Origin: Tepidiforma sp. | Lineage (GTDB): Bacteria > Chloroflexota > Dehalococcoidia > Tepidiformales > Tepidiformaceae | Direction: 5' to 3' | NCBI RefSeq assembly: GCF_026003995.1 | Contig: NZ_BPIG01000001.1 | Span: 434,001 to 498,000 of the forward strand | DNA: 64,000 nucleotides | Shown here: positions 41,029-48,844 of the stretch, piece after piece | How the letters are laid out: each line of letters starts with the position of its first letter | Position numbering within the stretch: position 1 is the stretch's first letter | The notes under the pieces: model-generated | The model's database searches: none | Told to the model about the DNA's origin: nothing | What the model saw: the letters and a program-made list of their open reading frames with translations, nothing else | Position numbers and translations under genes: made by a program

Positions 41029-42717
41029 TCAGTCGGCGGGGGAAGCGCCGCCGGACAGCCGCCCGACTTCGCGCTGGAGCTGGGCGAGCCCCATCGGTCC
41101 GAGGTCGAGCGCCGCCTTGTGCCACGCTTTGAGGTCGAACGCGGAGCCGAGCTGCCGCCGGGCGCGGTCGCGCGCGTCGAGCCAGCAGCGCTCGCCCACT
41201 TTGTAGCTGATGGCCTGGCCGGGCATGCCGAGGTAGCGGATGACCTCGCTCGCCATGAAGTCGGGCGGGAACTGGGAGCGTTCGTCGCAGAACTGCTGGC
41301 CGAGGCCGGCGTTCCAGCGCTCGCCCGGGTGGAAGTCCTGCCCGCGCGGGATATCGAGCTCGAGATGCATGCCGATATCGACGATGACGCGGACGGCCCG
41401 GAGCGCCTGGGCGCGGAGCATGCCGAGGTAGTAATCGGGCACTTCGAGGTAGCCGAGCTCGGCCATGAGCCGTTCGGCGTAGAGTGCCCAGCCTTCGACG
41501 TACCCGGAGGTTCCGCCGAGCAGGCGCTGGAAGCGCGAAAGCCGGTCGGCAAGGTACTTCGCGTTGGCGCGTTCGAGGTGGTGGCCGGGGACGCCCTCGT
41601 GGTAGGCGATGGAGACTTCGCCCCAGAGCGGGAAGCGGGTCTTGCCGCCGGTGGGATACCAGGTCCGGCCGGGGCGGGAGAAGTCTTCGGAGGGCGGGGT
41701 GTAGTACATCGCGAGGGCGCCGCCGGGCGGGGCGATCATCGCTTCGATGCGCTTCACCGGTTCGGGAATGTCGAAGTGCCGCCCATCGAGCTCGGCGATC
41801 GTCCGGTCCTGCAGGTCCTGCATCCACTGGCGGAAGTTTTCGACCCCTTCGATCGCCCGGGAGGGGTCGCGTTCGAGGAAGTCGCGCGTCTCGGCGATCG
41901 TAGCGCCGGGGAGAATCCGCTCACAGGTCGCCCGCATCTCGGCCTCGATGCGGTGGAGTTCATCCCAGCCCCAGCGGTAGGTCTCGAGGAGGTCGAGTTC
42001 GATGCCGTTGAAGACGCGGGCGGCGAGCTGATACCGGTCGGGGCCGACGCCGTCGCGGTCGGTCGCTGCGGCGGCGAACGGCCCGGCGAGGAACGCGGCG
42101 AATTCGAGCATCGCGGCCGCTGCAGTATCGGCGGCGCGCGCGAGGTCGTCCCGGAGTGCCGCGGGGAGGTCCGCCGGCGCGTCGGCCGCGAGCCGCTGGA
42201 AGTAGCCGGGGCCGCCTTCGCCGGCGTAGACGCGGAGCTGGCGGATGGCCTCCGCGACCTGCCGGCGGGGGCTGGGAATGCCGCGGGCGAGCGCTTCTTC
42301 GAGGAGCTGGCGGTAGCAGGCGAGCGCCGCGGGGTACGCGGCCATGCGCCGCGCGATGACGGCCCAGTCCGCCTCCACTGCGCGGGGCATGAGGTCGAAC
42401 ACCATGCGCATCGTCGTCGCGGGGTTGCGGAAGCCGCTCAGGTAGAAGTGCTCGCCCGCATCGTCGAGCGCATCGCGGAGCTCGAGGTATTCGAGCATGC
42501 CGTCGCGGGCGATGCGGTCGCGGTCGTCCGCCGGCTCGGCGGCCGCGAGGAGGCTGCGGTAGCGCTTCCGGAGGCTGGCGAGAGCGGCGTACCCCTCGGG
42601 GCTGTAATCGGTCAGCCGGTCGTCGTGGCCGGGGACGCCCATCATCGTGGCGGCGACCGGGTCGGCGGCGGCGAGTTCGTCGACGAACTGGCTGGCGAGG
42701 TCGTAGATGCGGGTCAC
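41029..42717 (-). CDS. DUF885 family protein, putative zinc metallopeptidase
   Basis: A 562-residue protein of the DUF885 family. The key motif is HEGVPGHH at residues 373-380, the family's variant of the HExxH zinc site. A downstream EGWALYAERLM segment supplies the third ligand Glu. No signal peptide is seen, so it is cytoplasmic. Members have been linked to dipeptide or amide hydrolysis; the substrate here is unknown. It lies 12 nt upstream of cinA on the same strand. Confidence 0.85.
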   Translation of the reverse strand: MTRIYDLASQFVDELAAADPVAATMMGVPGHDDRLTDYSPEGYAALASLRKRYRSLLAAAEPADDRDRIARDGMLEYLELRDALDDAGEHFYLSGFRNPATTMRMVFDLMPRAVEADWAVIARRMAAYPAALACYRQLLEEALARGIPSPRRQVAEAIRQLRVYAGEGGPGYFQRLAADAPADLPAALRDDLARAADTAAAAMLEFAAFLAGPFAAAATDRDGVGPDRYQLAARVFNGIELDLLETYRWGWDELHRIEAEMRATCERILPGATIAETRDFLERDPSRAIEGVENFRQWMQDLQDRTIAELDGRHFDIPEPVKRIEAMIAPPGGALAMYYTPPSEDFSRPGRTWYPTGGKTRFPLWGEVSIAYHEGVPGHHLERANAKYLADRLSRFQRLLGGTSGYVEGWALYAERLMAELGYLEVPDYYLGMLRAQALRAVRVIVDIGMHLELDIPRGQDFHPGERWNAGLGQQFCDERSQFPPDFMASEVIRYLGMPGQAISYKVGERCWLDARDRARRQLGSAFDLKAWHKAALDLGPMGLAQLQREVGRLSGGASPAD

Positions 42718-42756
42718 GGCAACCTCCGGGCGGGCCCTGTGGGAGATAGCGGAGTT

Positions 42757-43575
42757 CTACGCCCCGGGCGCGGCTGCTGCCAGCCGCCGGAGGTCCGCGA
42801 CGGCTGCTGGCGTGCCGGCGATGACCGCTCCGGAACGGAGCGACGCGGGTTCGGCGCCCGGCCCCACGACGACGCCGCCCGCTTCGCGGACGATGACGAG
42901 CCCGGCGGCGACGTCCCACGGCTGGAGGTCGGCGTGGACGTAGAGGTCCCACCAGCCGGCGGCGAGGCCTGCGAAGCCGAGGGCAGCGGACCCCGGGATG
43001 CGCAGCGACTGCATGCCGGGCCAGAGGCGGGACGCCAGCGCGAGCTGGCCGCGGGCGCGCTCGGCGTCGTAGCCGAGGTCCATCGCGAGGACGGCCTCAG
43101 CGACGCTGCCGCACGGGCGGAGCCGCGCGGGCGCGCCGTCGACGAAGCAGCCGCTCCCGGCGACTGCGGCAACCTCGAGGCCGGTGATGGGATGGGTCGT
43201 GAGGCCGAGCAGCGGCACGTCGTCGAAGCAGAGGGCGAGCGTGAAGGCGAAGTGGGACAGGCCGCGGGAGAAGTTCTTCGTCCCGTCGATGGGGTCGATG
43301 ACCCACATCCAGCCCGCGGAGCGGGTCGCCGCGGCTGTCTCCTCGCTGAGAATGGCATGGCCCGGGAACCGTTCGCGAAGAAATTCGATGACGGCGCGCT
43401 CGACGGCGACGTCGGTTTCGGTGACCACGTTGCCGCGGCCTTTGACCGCGCTGACGGGTGCGCGGCCGGCAGCGGCGCGGGCGATATCTCGGGCCAGGCG
43501 GGCGCAGGCGCGCGCCGCCTCGAGCGCCGGGGTGCCGTCCGGAGCGACCGGCAGCGGCGGCGGAGCGTCGTTCAC
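42757..43575 (-). CDS. Inositol monophosphatase family protein
   Basis: A Mg2+-dependent phosphatase of 272 residues. The metal sites are clear: LSEETA (Glu), WVIDPIDGTKNFSRG (Asp-Pro-Ile-Asp) and the C-terminal QPWDVAAGLVIVREAGG. The substrate may be inositol phosphate, histidinol phosphate, PAP or fructose bisphosphate. PAP would pair with the cysC product, but nothing in the sequence proves it. It overlaps the nitroreductase stop by 4 nt. Confidence 0.9.
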   Translation of the reverse strand: MNDAPPPLPVAPDGTPALEAARACARLARDIARAAAGRAPVSAVKGRGNVVTETDVAVERAVIEFLRERFPGHAILSEETAAATRSAGWMWVIDPIDGTKNFSRGLSHFAFTLALCFDDVPLLGLTTHPITGLEVAAVAGSGCFVDGAPARLRPCGSVAEAVLAMDLGYDAERARGQLALASRLWPGMQSLRIPGSAALGFAGLAAGWWDLYVHADLQPWDVAAGLVIVREAGGVVVGPGAEPASLRSGAVIAGTPAAVADLRRLAAAAPGA

Positions 43576-44195
43576 GGGCCGCGCTTCCTCAAGGCGCGGG
43601 CGCTCACCGAGAGAGCGGCGCTCCAGCGGTCGATGCCGACGCGGTGCTCGCGCGGGAGGCGGTCGCGCGGGGAGGCCTCCTTCGCAGCGAGGTCGGCCGG
43701 GAGCCCCCCGGGGTCGCCCGGGAATCCGCAGGCGACGACGGCAAGGATGCGGACGCCCGGCGGCGCCTCGAAGGCGGCGCTGGCGGCGGCCTCGTCGAAG
43801 GCGGCCATCGGATGGGCGGTGAGGCCGACCGCTTCGGCCTGCAGCATCAGGAATCCCAGCGCGATACCGACGTGGAGAGGATACAGCTCGCGGGGCGAGT
43901 GCCCCGGCGTGTCGATGGTGACGTCGTGCGCAGGGTCGGCCGCGAGGGCGAACAGCAGCGGGGCGGCGGCCGCCCAGTGTTGATTGCCCGGGTTGAGCGC
44001 GGCGATGAGCCGTTGCCGGGCGGGCTCCGATGCTGCCACGAGGACGCGGGTCGGCTGGGTATTGCCGTGGCTGGGAGCAAGCGCGGCGGCTTCCCAGAGC
44101 AGCTCCTGGAGGCCGGCCGGGACCGGGTCGGGGCGAAAGGCGCGGCCGGCGCGCCGGGTGCGGATCGCGGGGAGGAGGCCGTCCACGGCGAACAT
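43572..44195 (-). CDS. Nitroreductase family protein
   Basis: 207 residues of the FMN-dependent nitroreductase family: IRTRRAGRAFRPDPVPAGL for FMN phosphate binding, AALAPSHGNTQPTRVLV and GFLMLQAEAVGLTAHPMAAFDE. Such enzymes reduce nitro compounds, quinones or enones. It is co-transcribed with the inositol-phosphatase-like gene and divergent from the DUF429 gene. Confidence 0.88.
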   Translation of the reverse strand: MFAVDGLLPAIRTRRAGRAFRPDPVPAGLQELLWEAAALAPSHGNTQPTRVLVAASEPARQRLIAALNPGNQHWAAAAPLLFALAADPAHDVTIDTPGHSPRELYPLHVGIALGFLMLQAEAVGLTAHPMAAFDEAAASAAFEAPPGVRILAVVACGFPGDPGGLPADLAAKEASPRDRLPREHRVGIDRWSAALSVSARALRKRGP

Positions 44196-44232
44196 GGTGG
44201 CACAGGCGCAGGGAGGCAGCTACCGTGAGGCC

Positions 44233-44976
44233 GTGCGCTGTGCGGGCATCGATCTCTCGTGGACGGGGCGGCGGCCGTCGGGGTTCGCGCTGGTCGAGTC
44301 CGATGGCCGCGTCGCCACGTGGACGGCGGTCGCCGGGCCGGGGGACGCAGCGGCATGGCTCGGCTCACTCGAGCCGCCGGTGGTCGCCGGTATCGATGCG
44401 CCCCTCTCGGCGGAGCCGGGACGGACGGCCGAGGCCGAACTCGCGCGGGGGCTCGGCCGCTCGGGGGTGATGGCCTACCAGGTCGGGGGCGATTTCCTGG
44501 AACGGAAGGGGTTTACTGCTGGACCTGCGCTGGGTGGACTGCTGCGCGCGGCCGGCTGGGAGCTGGCGCCATCGCCCGGGCGCGCCGCGGGGCCGCGGGT
44601 GGCGTTCGAAACGTTCCCGCGGGCGCTGACGGTGACCGTGATGGGCGCGGCGCGCCCGCCGGCGTACAAGCGCGGCACGCTCGCAGGGCGGCAGGCGGGA
44701 CTGGCGGAGTATGCCAACCTCCTGAGGTCCGCCCTGGGACGGCGGGGCCTCGAGCTGGACATCGAGCCGCCGGCAGTGACGGCCGGGAGCTGCGCCACCG
44801 GGCGGGCGCTCAAGGAGCTGGAGGACCGGCTGGATGCGGCGGCGTGTGCGCTGGCGGCGTGGGTCGCCGCCTACGAAGGATTGCAGCCCGGCGACCTGTT
44901 CGGCAGCGCGGCCGGGGGGCTAATCGCGGTGCCGGGGGCGGCTGCTACATCCGCTCGGGAGCGGACATCCCCATGA
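44233..44976 (+). CDS. DUF429 family protein (predicted nuclease-like RNase H fold)
   Basis: 247 residues with the DUF429 opening CAGIDLSWTG and the central GIDAPLS acidic motif, then YQVGGDFLER and FETFPRAL. The family has an RNase H-like fold with conserved acidic residues, so a nuclease role is suspected but unproved. The GTG at 44233 is chosen because the family begins directly at the GIDLSW strand. The 3' end overlaps argS by 32 nt convergently. Confidence 0.75.
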   Translation: MRCAGIDLSWTGRRPSGFALVESDGRVATWTAVAGPGDAAAWLGSLEPPVVAGIDAPLSAEPGRTAEAELARGLGRSGVMAYQVGGDFLERKGFTAGPALGGLLRAAGWELAPSPGRAAGPRVAFETFPRALTVTVMGAARPPAYKRGTLAGRQAGLAEYANLLRSALGRRGLELDIEPPAVTAGSCATGRALKELEDRLDAAACALAAWVAAYEGLQPGDLFGSAAGGLIAVPGAAATSARERTSP

Positions 44977-46645
44977 GCCCGAGCACCCGGGCGAGCGCGA
45001 TCCGCGCCGCGAGCACGAGCCGGAGGCGCGCCCGGCTCAGCTCCGCATCCTCGGTGATGACCTTGAGTGACGGGTCGTTCTGCTGCTTGAACGCGTCGTT
45101 GAAGGCGTGGAAGGCGGTCGCCAGATCCTGCGCGTAGTGCGGCAGATGCTGCGGTTCGAACCGGGTCGCGACGTTCTCGATGACGTCGGCCAGCTGCATC
45201 ATCTCGCGGATGAGCGCGAGCTCGTGGGGCGCCGTCAGGAGGCGCACGTTGCCGCCGTCGGGGGTCAGCCCCTGCTCCCGGGCGCGTTCGAGGATCGAAC
45301 AGAGCCGGGCGTGAGCATACTGGACATAATAAACGGGATTCTCCGAGGACTGCTTGACCGCGAGGTCGAGGTCGAAGTCCATCTGGGCGCCCGGGGAGCG
45401 GAGCAGGAAGAAGAAGCGGGCAGCATCGGCGCCGACCTCTTCCACCAGCTCATCGAGGGTGATGATCTCGCCGCTCCGTTTCGAGAGGCGGACGACCTCG
45501 CCGCCGCGCTTCAGGGTGACGAGCTGGTAGAGGAGGATCTGGAGGGCCTCCGGGTCGGCGCCGACGGCCTTCGTCGCGGTCTTGAGGCGCGAGACATGGC
45601 CGTGGTGGTCGGCGCCCCAGACGTCGATGACGAGGTCGAAGCCGCGCCGGAGGAATTTGTCCCAGTGGTAGGCGATATCGCTGGCGTAGTAGGTTGGGCG
45701 GCCGTCGGAGCGGACGACGACGTTGTCCTTGTCCTCGCCGAGCTCGCTGGAGGCGAACCAGAGGGCGCCGTCGCGCTCGACGAGCATCCCGGCATCGCGG
45801 AGGATGGCCATCGCCTGTTCGTAGGCGCCGCCGGGTTCATAGAGCGACTTCTCCGAGTACCAGCGGTCATACCGGACGCCGAAGCTTTCGAGTGTTTTCC
45901 GGATGCGGCCGACCATGAGCTCGATCCCGAGCTGGCCGAGCTCGGGCGGCATCGGTTCGCCCGGTGGCCGGAGGAAGGCGTCGCCGTGGCGCGCGCGGAC
46001 TTCCTCGGCGAGCTCGACCATGTACGCCCCGGGGTAGCCGTCCTCGGGCAGCGGCACGTCGCGGCCGAAGAGCTGCTGGTAGCGCGCGTAGAGCGTCTCG
46101 GCGAAGTTGTCCGTCTGGGTGCCGGCGTCGTTGATGTAGTACTCGCGCTCGACCCGGTAGCCGGCAGCGGCGAGCGCGTTCGCGAGGGCGTCGCCGATCG
46201 CGGCGCCCCGGCCGTTGCCGACGTGGAGCGGGCCCGTCGGGTTGGCGGAGACGAATTCGACCTGGGCCGAGCGGCCAGCGCCGAGCTGGAGGTCGGCGTA
46301 GGCCGGGCCGGCCGCGATGATGTGCTCGACCTGGTCCTGCAGGAAGGCCTGCGAAAGGCGGAAGTTGATGAAGCCCGGCGGCGCGACCGCCGGCGGCTCG
46401 ATCGCCGGGTCGGCCGGGAGGTGGTGGACGATCGCCCGAGCGATATCGAGCGGAGGCCGCATCGCGGCGCGCGCGAGGCGGAGCGGGAGCGTGGAGGCGA
46501 AGTCGCCGTTGGCCGGGTCCTTGGGCCGTTCGATGGCAGCGCCCGGGATGGCGACGTCCGGCAGGTCGCCGGCCGCGACGGCGGCTTTGGCGGCCGCGGC
46601 GACGAGACCTTCGAGGTATGGGCGGATGGTGCGGGTATCGGGCAT
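44945..46645 (-). CDS. argS: Arginyl-tRNA synthetase ArgS
   Basis: Charges tRNA-Arg. The 566 residues have the N-terminal Arg-specific additional domain (to about residue 110), then the HIGH-type motif in GPLHVGNGRGAAIGDAL. The class I core with GADHHGHVSRLK, the KMSKS-equivalent VRLSKRSGE and a C-terminal DALR anticodon-binding domain (YVQYAHARLCSILERA) follow. Size is normal. It follows the DUF402 gene by 5 nt, so the two share a transcript. Confidence 0.95.
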   Translation of the reverse strand: MPDTRTIRPYLEGLVAAAAKAAVAAGDLPDVAIPGAAIERPKDPANGDFASTLPLRLARAAMRPPLDIARAIVHHLPADPAIEPPAVAPPGFINFRLSQAFLQDQVEHIIAAGPAYADLQLGAGRSAQVEFVSANPTGPLHVGNGRGAAIGDALANALAAAGYRVEREYYINDAGTQTDNFAETLYARYQQLFGRDVPLPEDGYPGAYMVELAEEVRARHGDAFLRPPGEPMPPELGQLGIELMVGRIRKTLESFGVRYDRWYSEKSLYEPGGAYEQAMAILRDAGMLVERDGALWFASSELGEDKDNVVVRSDGRPTYYASDIAYHWDKFLRRGFDLVIDVWGADHHGHVSRLKTATKAVGADPEALQILLYQLVTLKRGGEVVRLSKRSGEIITLDELVEEVGADAARFFFLLRSPGAQMDFDLDLAVKQSSENPVYYVQYAHARLCSILERAREQGLTPDGGNVRLLTAPHELALIREMMQLADVIENVATRFEPQHLPHYAQDLATAFHAFNDAFKQQNDPSLKVITEDAELSRARLRLVLAARIALARVLGLMGMSAPERM

Positions 46646-46650
46646 CGAGC

Positions 46651-47208
46651 CTACAGCGTACGGTGGCTCGAACGATTGCGCATCGGCTCCGCGCTGCAGG
46701 CAAAGGGGAAGCGGTGCTCCCGGGCGAGCTGCGCGACCTCGTCCGCGGCCGCGCGGGCGCGCTCCACGAGGTCGTCCGGGTAGCCGTACTTTTCGCGATG
46801 CGCTTCGAACTCGTCTTCGTCGAGGAGTTCGATGCAGCCGGTGGGATAGACCTTCACGTCGAGGTCCAGGTCGACGTAGCCGATCTGGCAGCCGTCGAAC
46901 GTTGGCGGCGTGGTGACGTTGCAGTACCAGAGTGCGGTCGGGCAGCCCGGGCGGGAGAGGCGAAAGACGTTGTACCAGCGGTCGCGCCAGAAGTAGACGA
47001 GGGAGTCGTAGGGCGAGCGGAATTCGCCCCGGGAGGTGTAGATGGGCGTCCGGGCGCGGTAGGACGTGATGAGGAGGTTGCCGTCGTCGGCGACCACGCG
47101 GAAGGGCTGAATCCAGTGGGCGGTGCCGTCGTACTTCGTGGCCCGGAGGAGGACCCGGCTCCCGGGTGTGGCGCGAGCGCTGCGGACGTCCATTTCCGGA
47201 TGATACAT
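46651..47208 (-). CDS. DUF402 family protein (nucleoside diphosphatase/FomD-like)
   Basis: 185 residues of the DUF402 family, whose characterised members hydrolyse nucleoside di- and triphosphates or CMP-fosfomycin intermediates. Visible hallmarks are FFWRDRWYNVFR-like strands (VYFWRDRWYNVFRLS), WYCNVTTPP and the acidic metal site VDLDLDVKVYPTGCIELLDEDEF. The start could also be the sixth residue (Met), where TATCAT lies 6 nt upstream. It is co-transcribed with argS. Confidence 0.82.
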   Translation of the reverse strand: MYHPEMDVRSARATPGSRVLLRATKYDGTAHWIQPFRVVADDGNLLITSYRARTPIYTSRGEFRSPYDSLVYFWRDRWYNVFRLSRPGCPTALWYCNVTTPPTFDGCQIGYVDLDLDVKVYPTGCIELLDEDEFEAHREKYGYPDDLVERARAAADEVAQLAREHRFPFACSAEPMRNRSSHRTL

Positions 47209-47250
47209 GCCGGTGCGCCCGCCGAGGCCGAACTTACGTGAAGTTCTTCG

Positions 47251-47272
47251 AAAATACTGGCTGGTAAGCCAG
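47251..47272 (-). terminator. Intrinsic terminator after the 53-residue membrane protein gene
   Basis: On the minus strand a 6-bp stem CTGGCT/AGCCAG with a 4-nt loop (47257-47272) is followed by TATTTT. It sits 8 bases after the TAA of the small gene and before the DUF402 gene. The stem is short, so efficiency may be modest. Confidence 0.5.
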
Positions 47273-47279
47273 CAAATTC

Positions 47280-47441
47280 TTAATCGTTGATGAAGACGAG
47301 CCCGGACACGAGCCCGGCGAGGAGCGCGATGACCGCGAGGATATAGCAGAAGGCCACGGCGCCGGGGTCGAACGATTCGCGCACGTCGGTGTGCATCGGG
47401 GCGGCGTTCGGGTCGGCGGGGGCGTGGTGATGGTCGGCCAT
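47280..47441 (-). CDS. Small single-pass membrane protein (53 aa)
   Basis: The ATG at 47441, preceded by AGGAG/GGAG, opens a 53-residue frame ending in TAA. The N-terminus is His/Pro/Ala-rich (MADHHHAPADPNAAP) and the C-terminal half is one membrane helix of about 24 residues (VAFCYILAVIALLAGLVSGLVF). A terminator hairpin follows. Size and FDPGA before the helix recall small cytochrome oxidase subunit IIa-like proteins, but no oxidase genes are near, so this is only a suggestion. Its own gene signals make it likely real. Confidence 0.65.
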   Translation of the reverse strand: MADHHHAPADPNAAPMHTDVRESFDPGAVAFCYILAVIALLAGLVSGLVFIND

Positions 47442-47534
47442 GGCTCCGGGCTCCTGTCAGAGGCTGTCAGCAGGACGGATTCTCCCTTGCCCGGTGCTTT
47501 TGGTCATCTCAATTCGGCCTGTAAGGTGGATGAC

Positions 47535-48032
47535 ATGCAGCAGCGCAGGAAGCAGTTCGTGCGGAAGGTGCTCGTCGTGCCGGAGGCCTTCGAACGGTAC
47601 TCCGCAGACTTCAACGCCGGGCGGTTCTACGAGGCGCACGAGCACCTCGAGGAGGTCTGGCAGTTCGAGCGCGGGCCGGTGCGCGACTTCTACAAGGGGC
47701 TCATCCAGGCGGCGGCTGCCTGCGTCCACCTCTCGCGGTGCGGCTACCCCGGGGCGCGACGGCTGCTGCAGACGGCCGGGGCGTACCTCGCGCCCTACCG
47801 CCCGGGGCCAGTCATGGGGATGGAGGTGGAACCTTTGGCGGCCTGGCTGAAGTTTGCACTGGAGACGCTCGAAACGCTCGGTGCTGCCGGCATCCAGCGA
47901 TTCCCGCTGGATGCGCGGCCCGTGCTGGCCTTCGACCCGGCGGCGCAAGCCGCGGAGGCGCAGCGCTGGAAGGCGTGGGGATTCGACGAGACCGGAAAGG
48001 CGCTCCGCATGGAAGTCACCGTGGCTGCCTGA
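47535..48032 (+). CDS. DUF309 family protein
   Basis: 165 residues with the DUF309 signature [17 protein letters not shown], followed by [28 protein letters not shown]. These proteins are small helical bundles of unknown role. The ATG at 47535 has AGGTGGA upstream, which fixes the start against a longer frame opening at 47391. It is divergent from the small membrane protein gene and 68 nt before an ABC ATPase gene. Confidence 0.82.
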   Translation: MQQRRKQFVRKVLVVPEAFERYSADFNAGRFYEAHEHLEEVWQFERGPVRDFYKGLIQAAAACVHLSRCGYPGARRLLQTAGAYLAPYRPGPVMGMEVEPLAAWLKFALETLETLGAAGIQRFPLDARPVLAFDPAAQAAEAQRWKAWGFDETGKALRMEVTVAA

Positions 48033-48100
48033 CGCGCCCCGGCTCATCAACAACGGCCCGCCCGGCGGGCCTCGACCCGAGTTCGAATGGGGGAATCGCA

Positions 48101-48838
48101 ATGAACGAATTCGACGACGTCGTCATCGATGCGCGCGATGTGGTGAAGACGTATGACACCGGCACCGTGCAGGTGCAGGCGCTCCGCGGCGTAAGCCTGC
48201 AGGTCCGCCGCGGCGAAATGGTCGCCATCATGGGGCCGTCCGGCTGCGGCAAGACGACGCTGCTCAACTGCTTCTCGGGCCTGGACGAGTTCGATTCTGG
48301 CGCCGTGTACATCGCCGGGCAGGACATCGCGCACATGCCGGACGACCGGAAGACCGAGTTCCGGGCGCGGGACATGGGGTTCGTCTTCCAGACGTACAAC
48401 CTGCTGCCGGTGCTGAGCGCGGTGGAGAACGTGGAGCTGCCGCTCATCGTCTCGGGGACGCGGCCGAAGGTCGCGCGCGAGCTGGCGCTCGAAGCGCTGG
48501 ACCGCGTCGGTCTGCGGGCGTGGGCGAACCAGCGGCCGGCGCAGCTGTCCGGCGGCCAGCGCCAGCGCGTCACCATCGCGCGGGCGCTCGTGAACCACCC
48601 GTCGATCGTCTGGGCCGACGAGCCGACGGGCGCGCTCGATTCGAAAACGGCCAACGAGATCATGGACCTCATCGTCGAGCTGAACGCAGCCGAGCGGCAG
48701 ACCTGTGTCATCGTGACGCATGACCCGAAGGTCGCGGCCCGCTGCCACCGGACGATCCACATGGCCGACGGCGTCATCGTGCGGGAGGACAGCCGCGAGG
48801 CGATGCAGGCGGCGGCCGCGGCGAGCGGCGCGGAGTAA
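48101..48838 (+). CDS. ABC transporter ATP-binding protein (MacB/LolD type)
   Basis: 245 residues with Walker A (GPSGCGKTT), Q-loop in [10 protein letters not shown], signature LSGGQ, Walker B ([13 protein letters not shown]) and H-loop (VTHD). The TGALDS and FQTYNLLP motifs are typical of the MacB/LolD/FtsE mechanotransmission group. It pairs with the FtsX-type permease that begins 6 nt after its stop. Substrate may be lipoprotein, peptide or a macrolide-like compound; unknown. Confidence 0.9.
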   Translation: MNEFDDVVIDARDVVKTYDTGTVQVQALRGVSLQVRRGEMVAIMGPSGCGKTTLLNCFSGLDEFDSGAVYIAGQDIAHMPDDRKTEFRARDMGFVFQTYNLLPVLSAVENVELPLIVSGTRPKVARELALEALDRVGLRAWANQRPAQLSGGQRQRVTIARALVNHPSIVWADEPTGALDSKTANEIMDLIVELNAAERQTCVIVTHDPKVAARCHRTIHMADGVIVREDSREAMQAAAAASGAE

Positions 48839-48844
48839 CGACCC

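Noticed and set aside
39115..43983. A 1622-residue open frame on the plus strand
   Set aside because: It runs antisense through cinA, the DUF885 gene and part of the IMPase/nitroreductase genes. It is a byproduct of high GC in the third codon position, without SD or recognisable domains.
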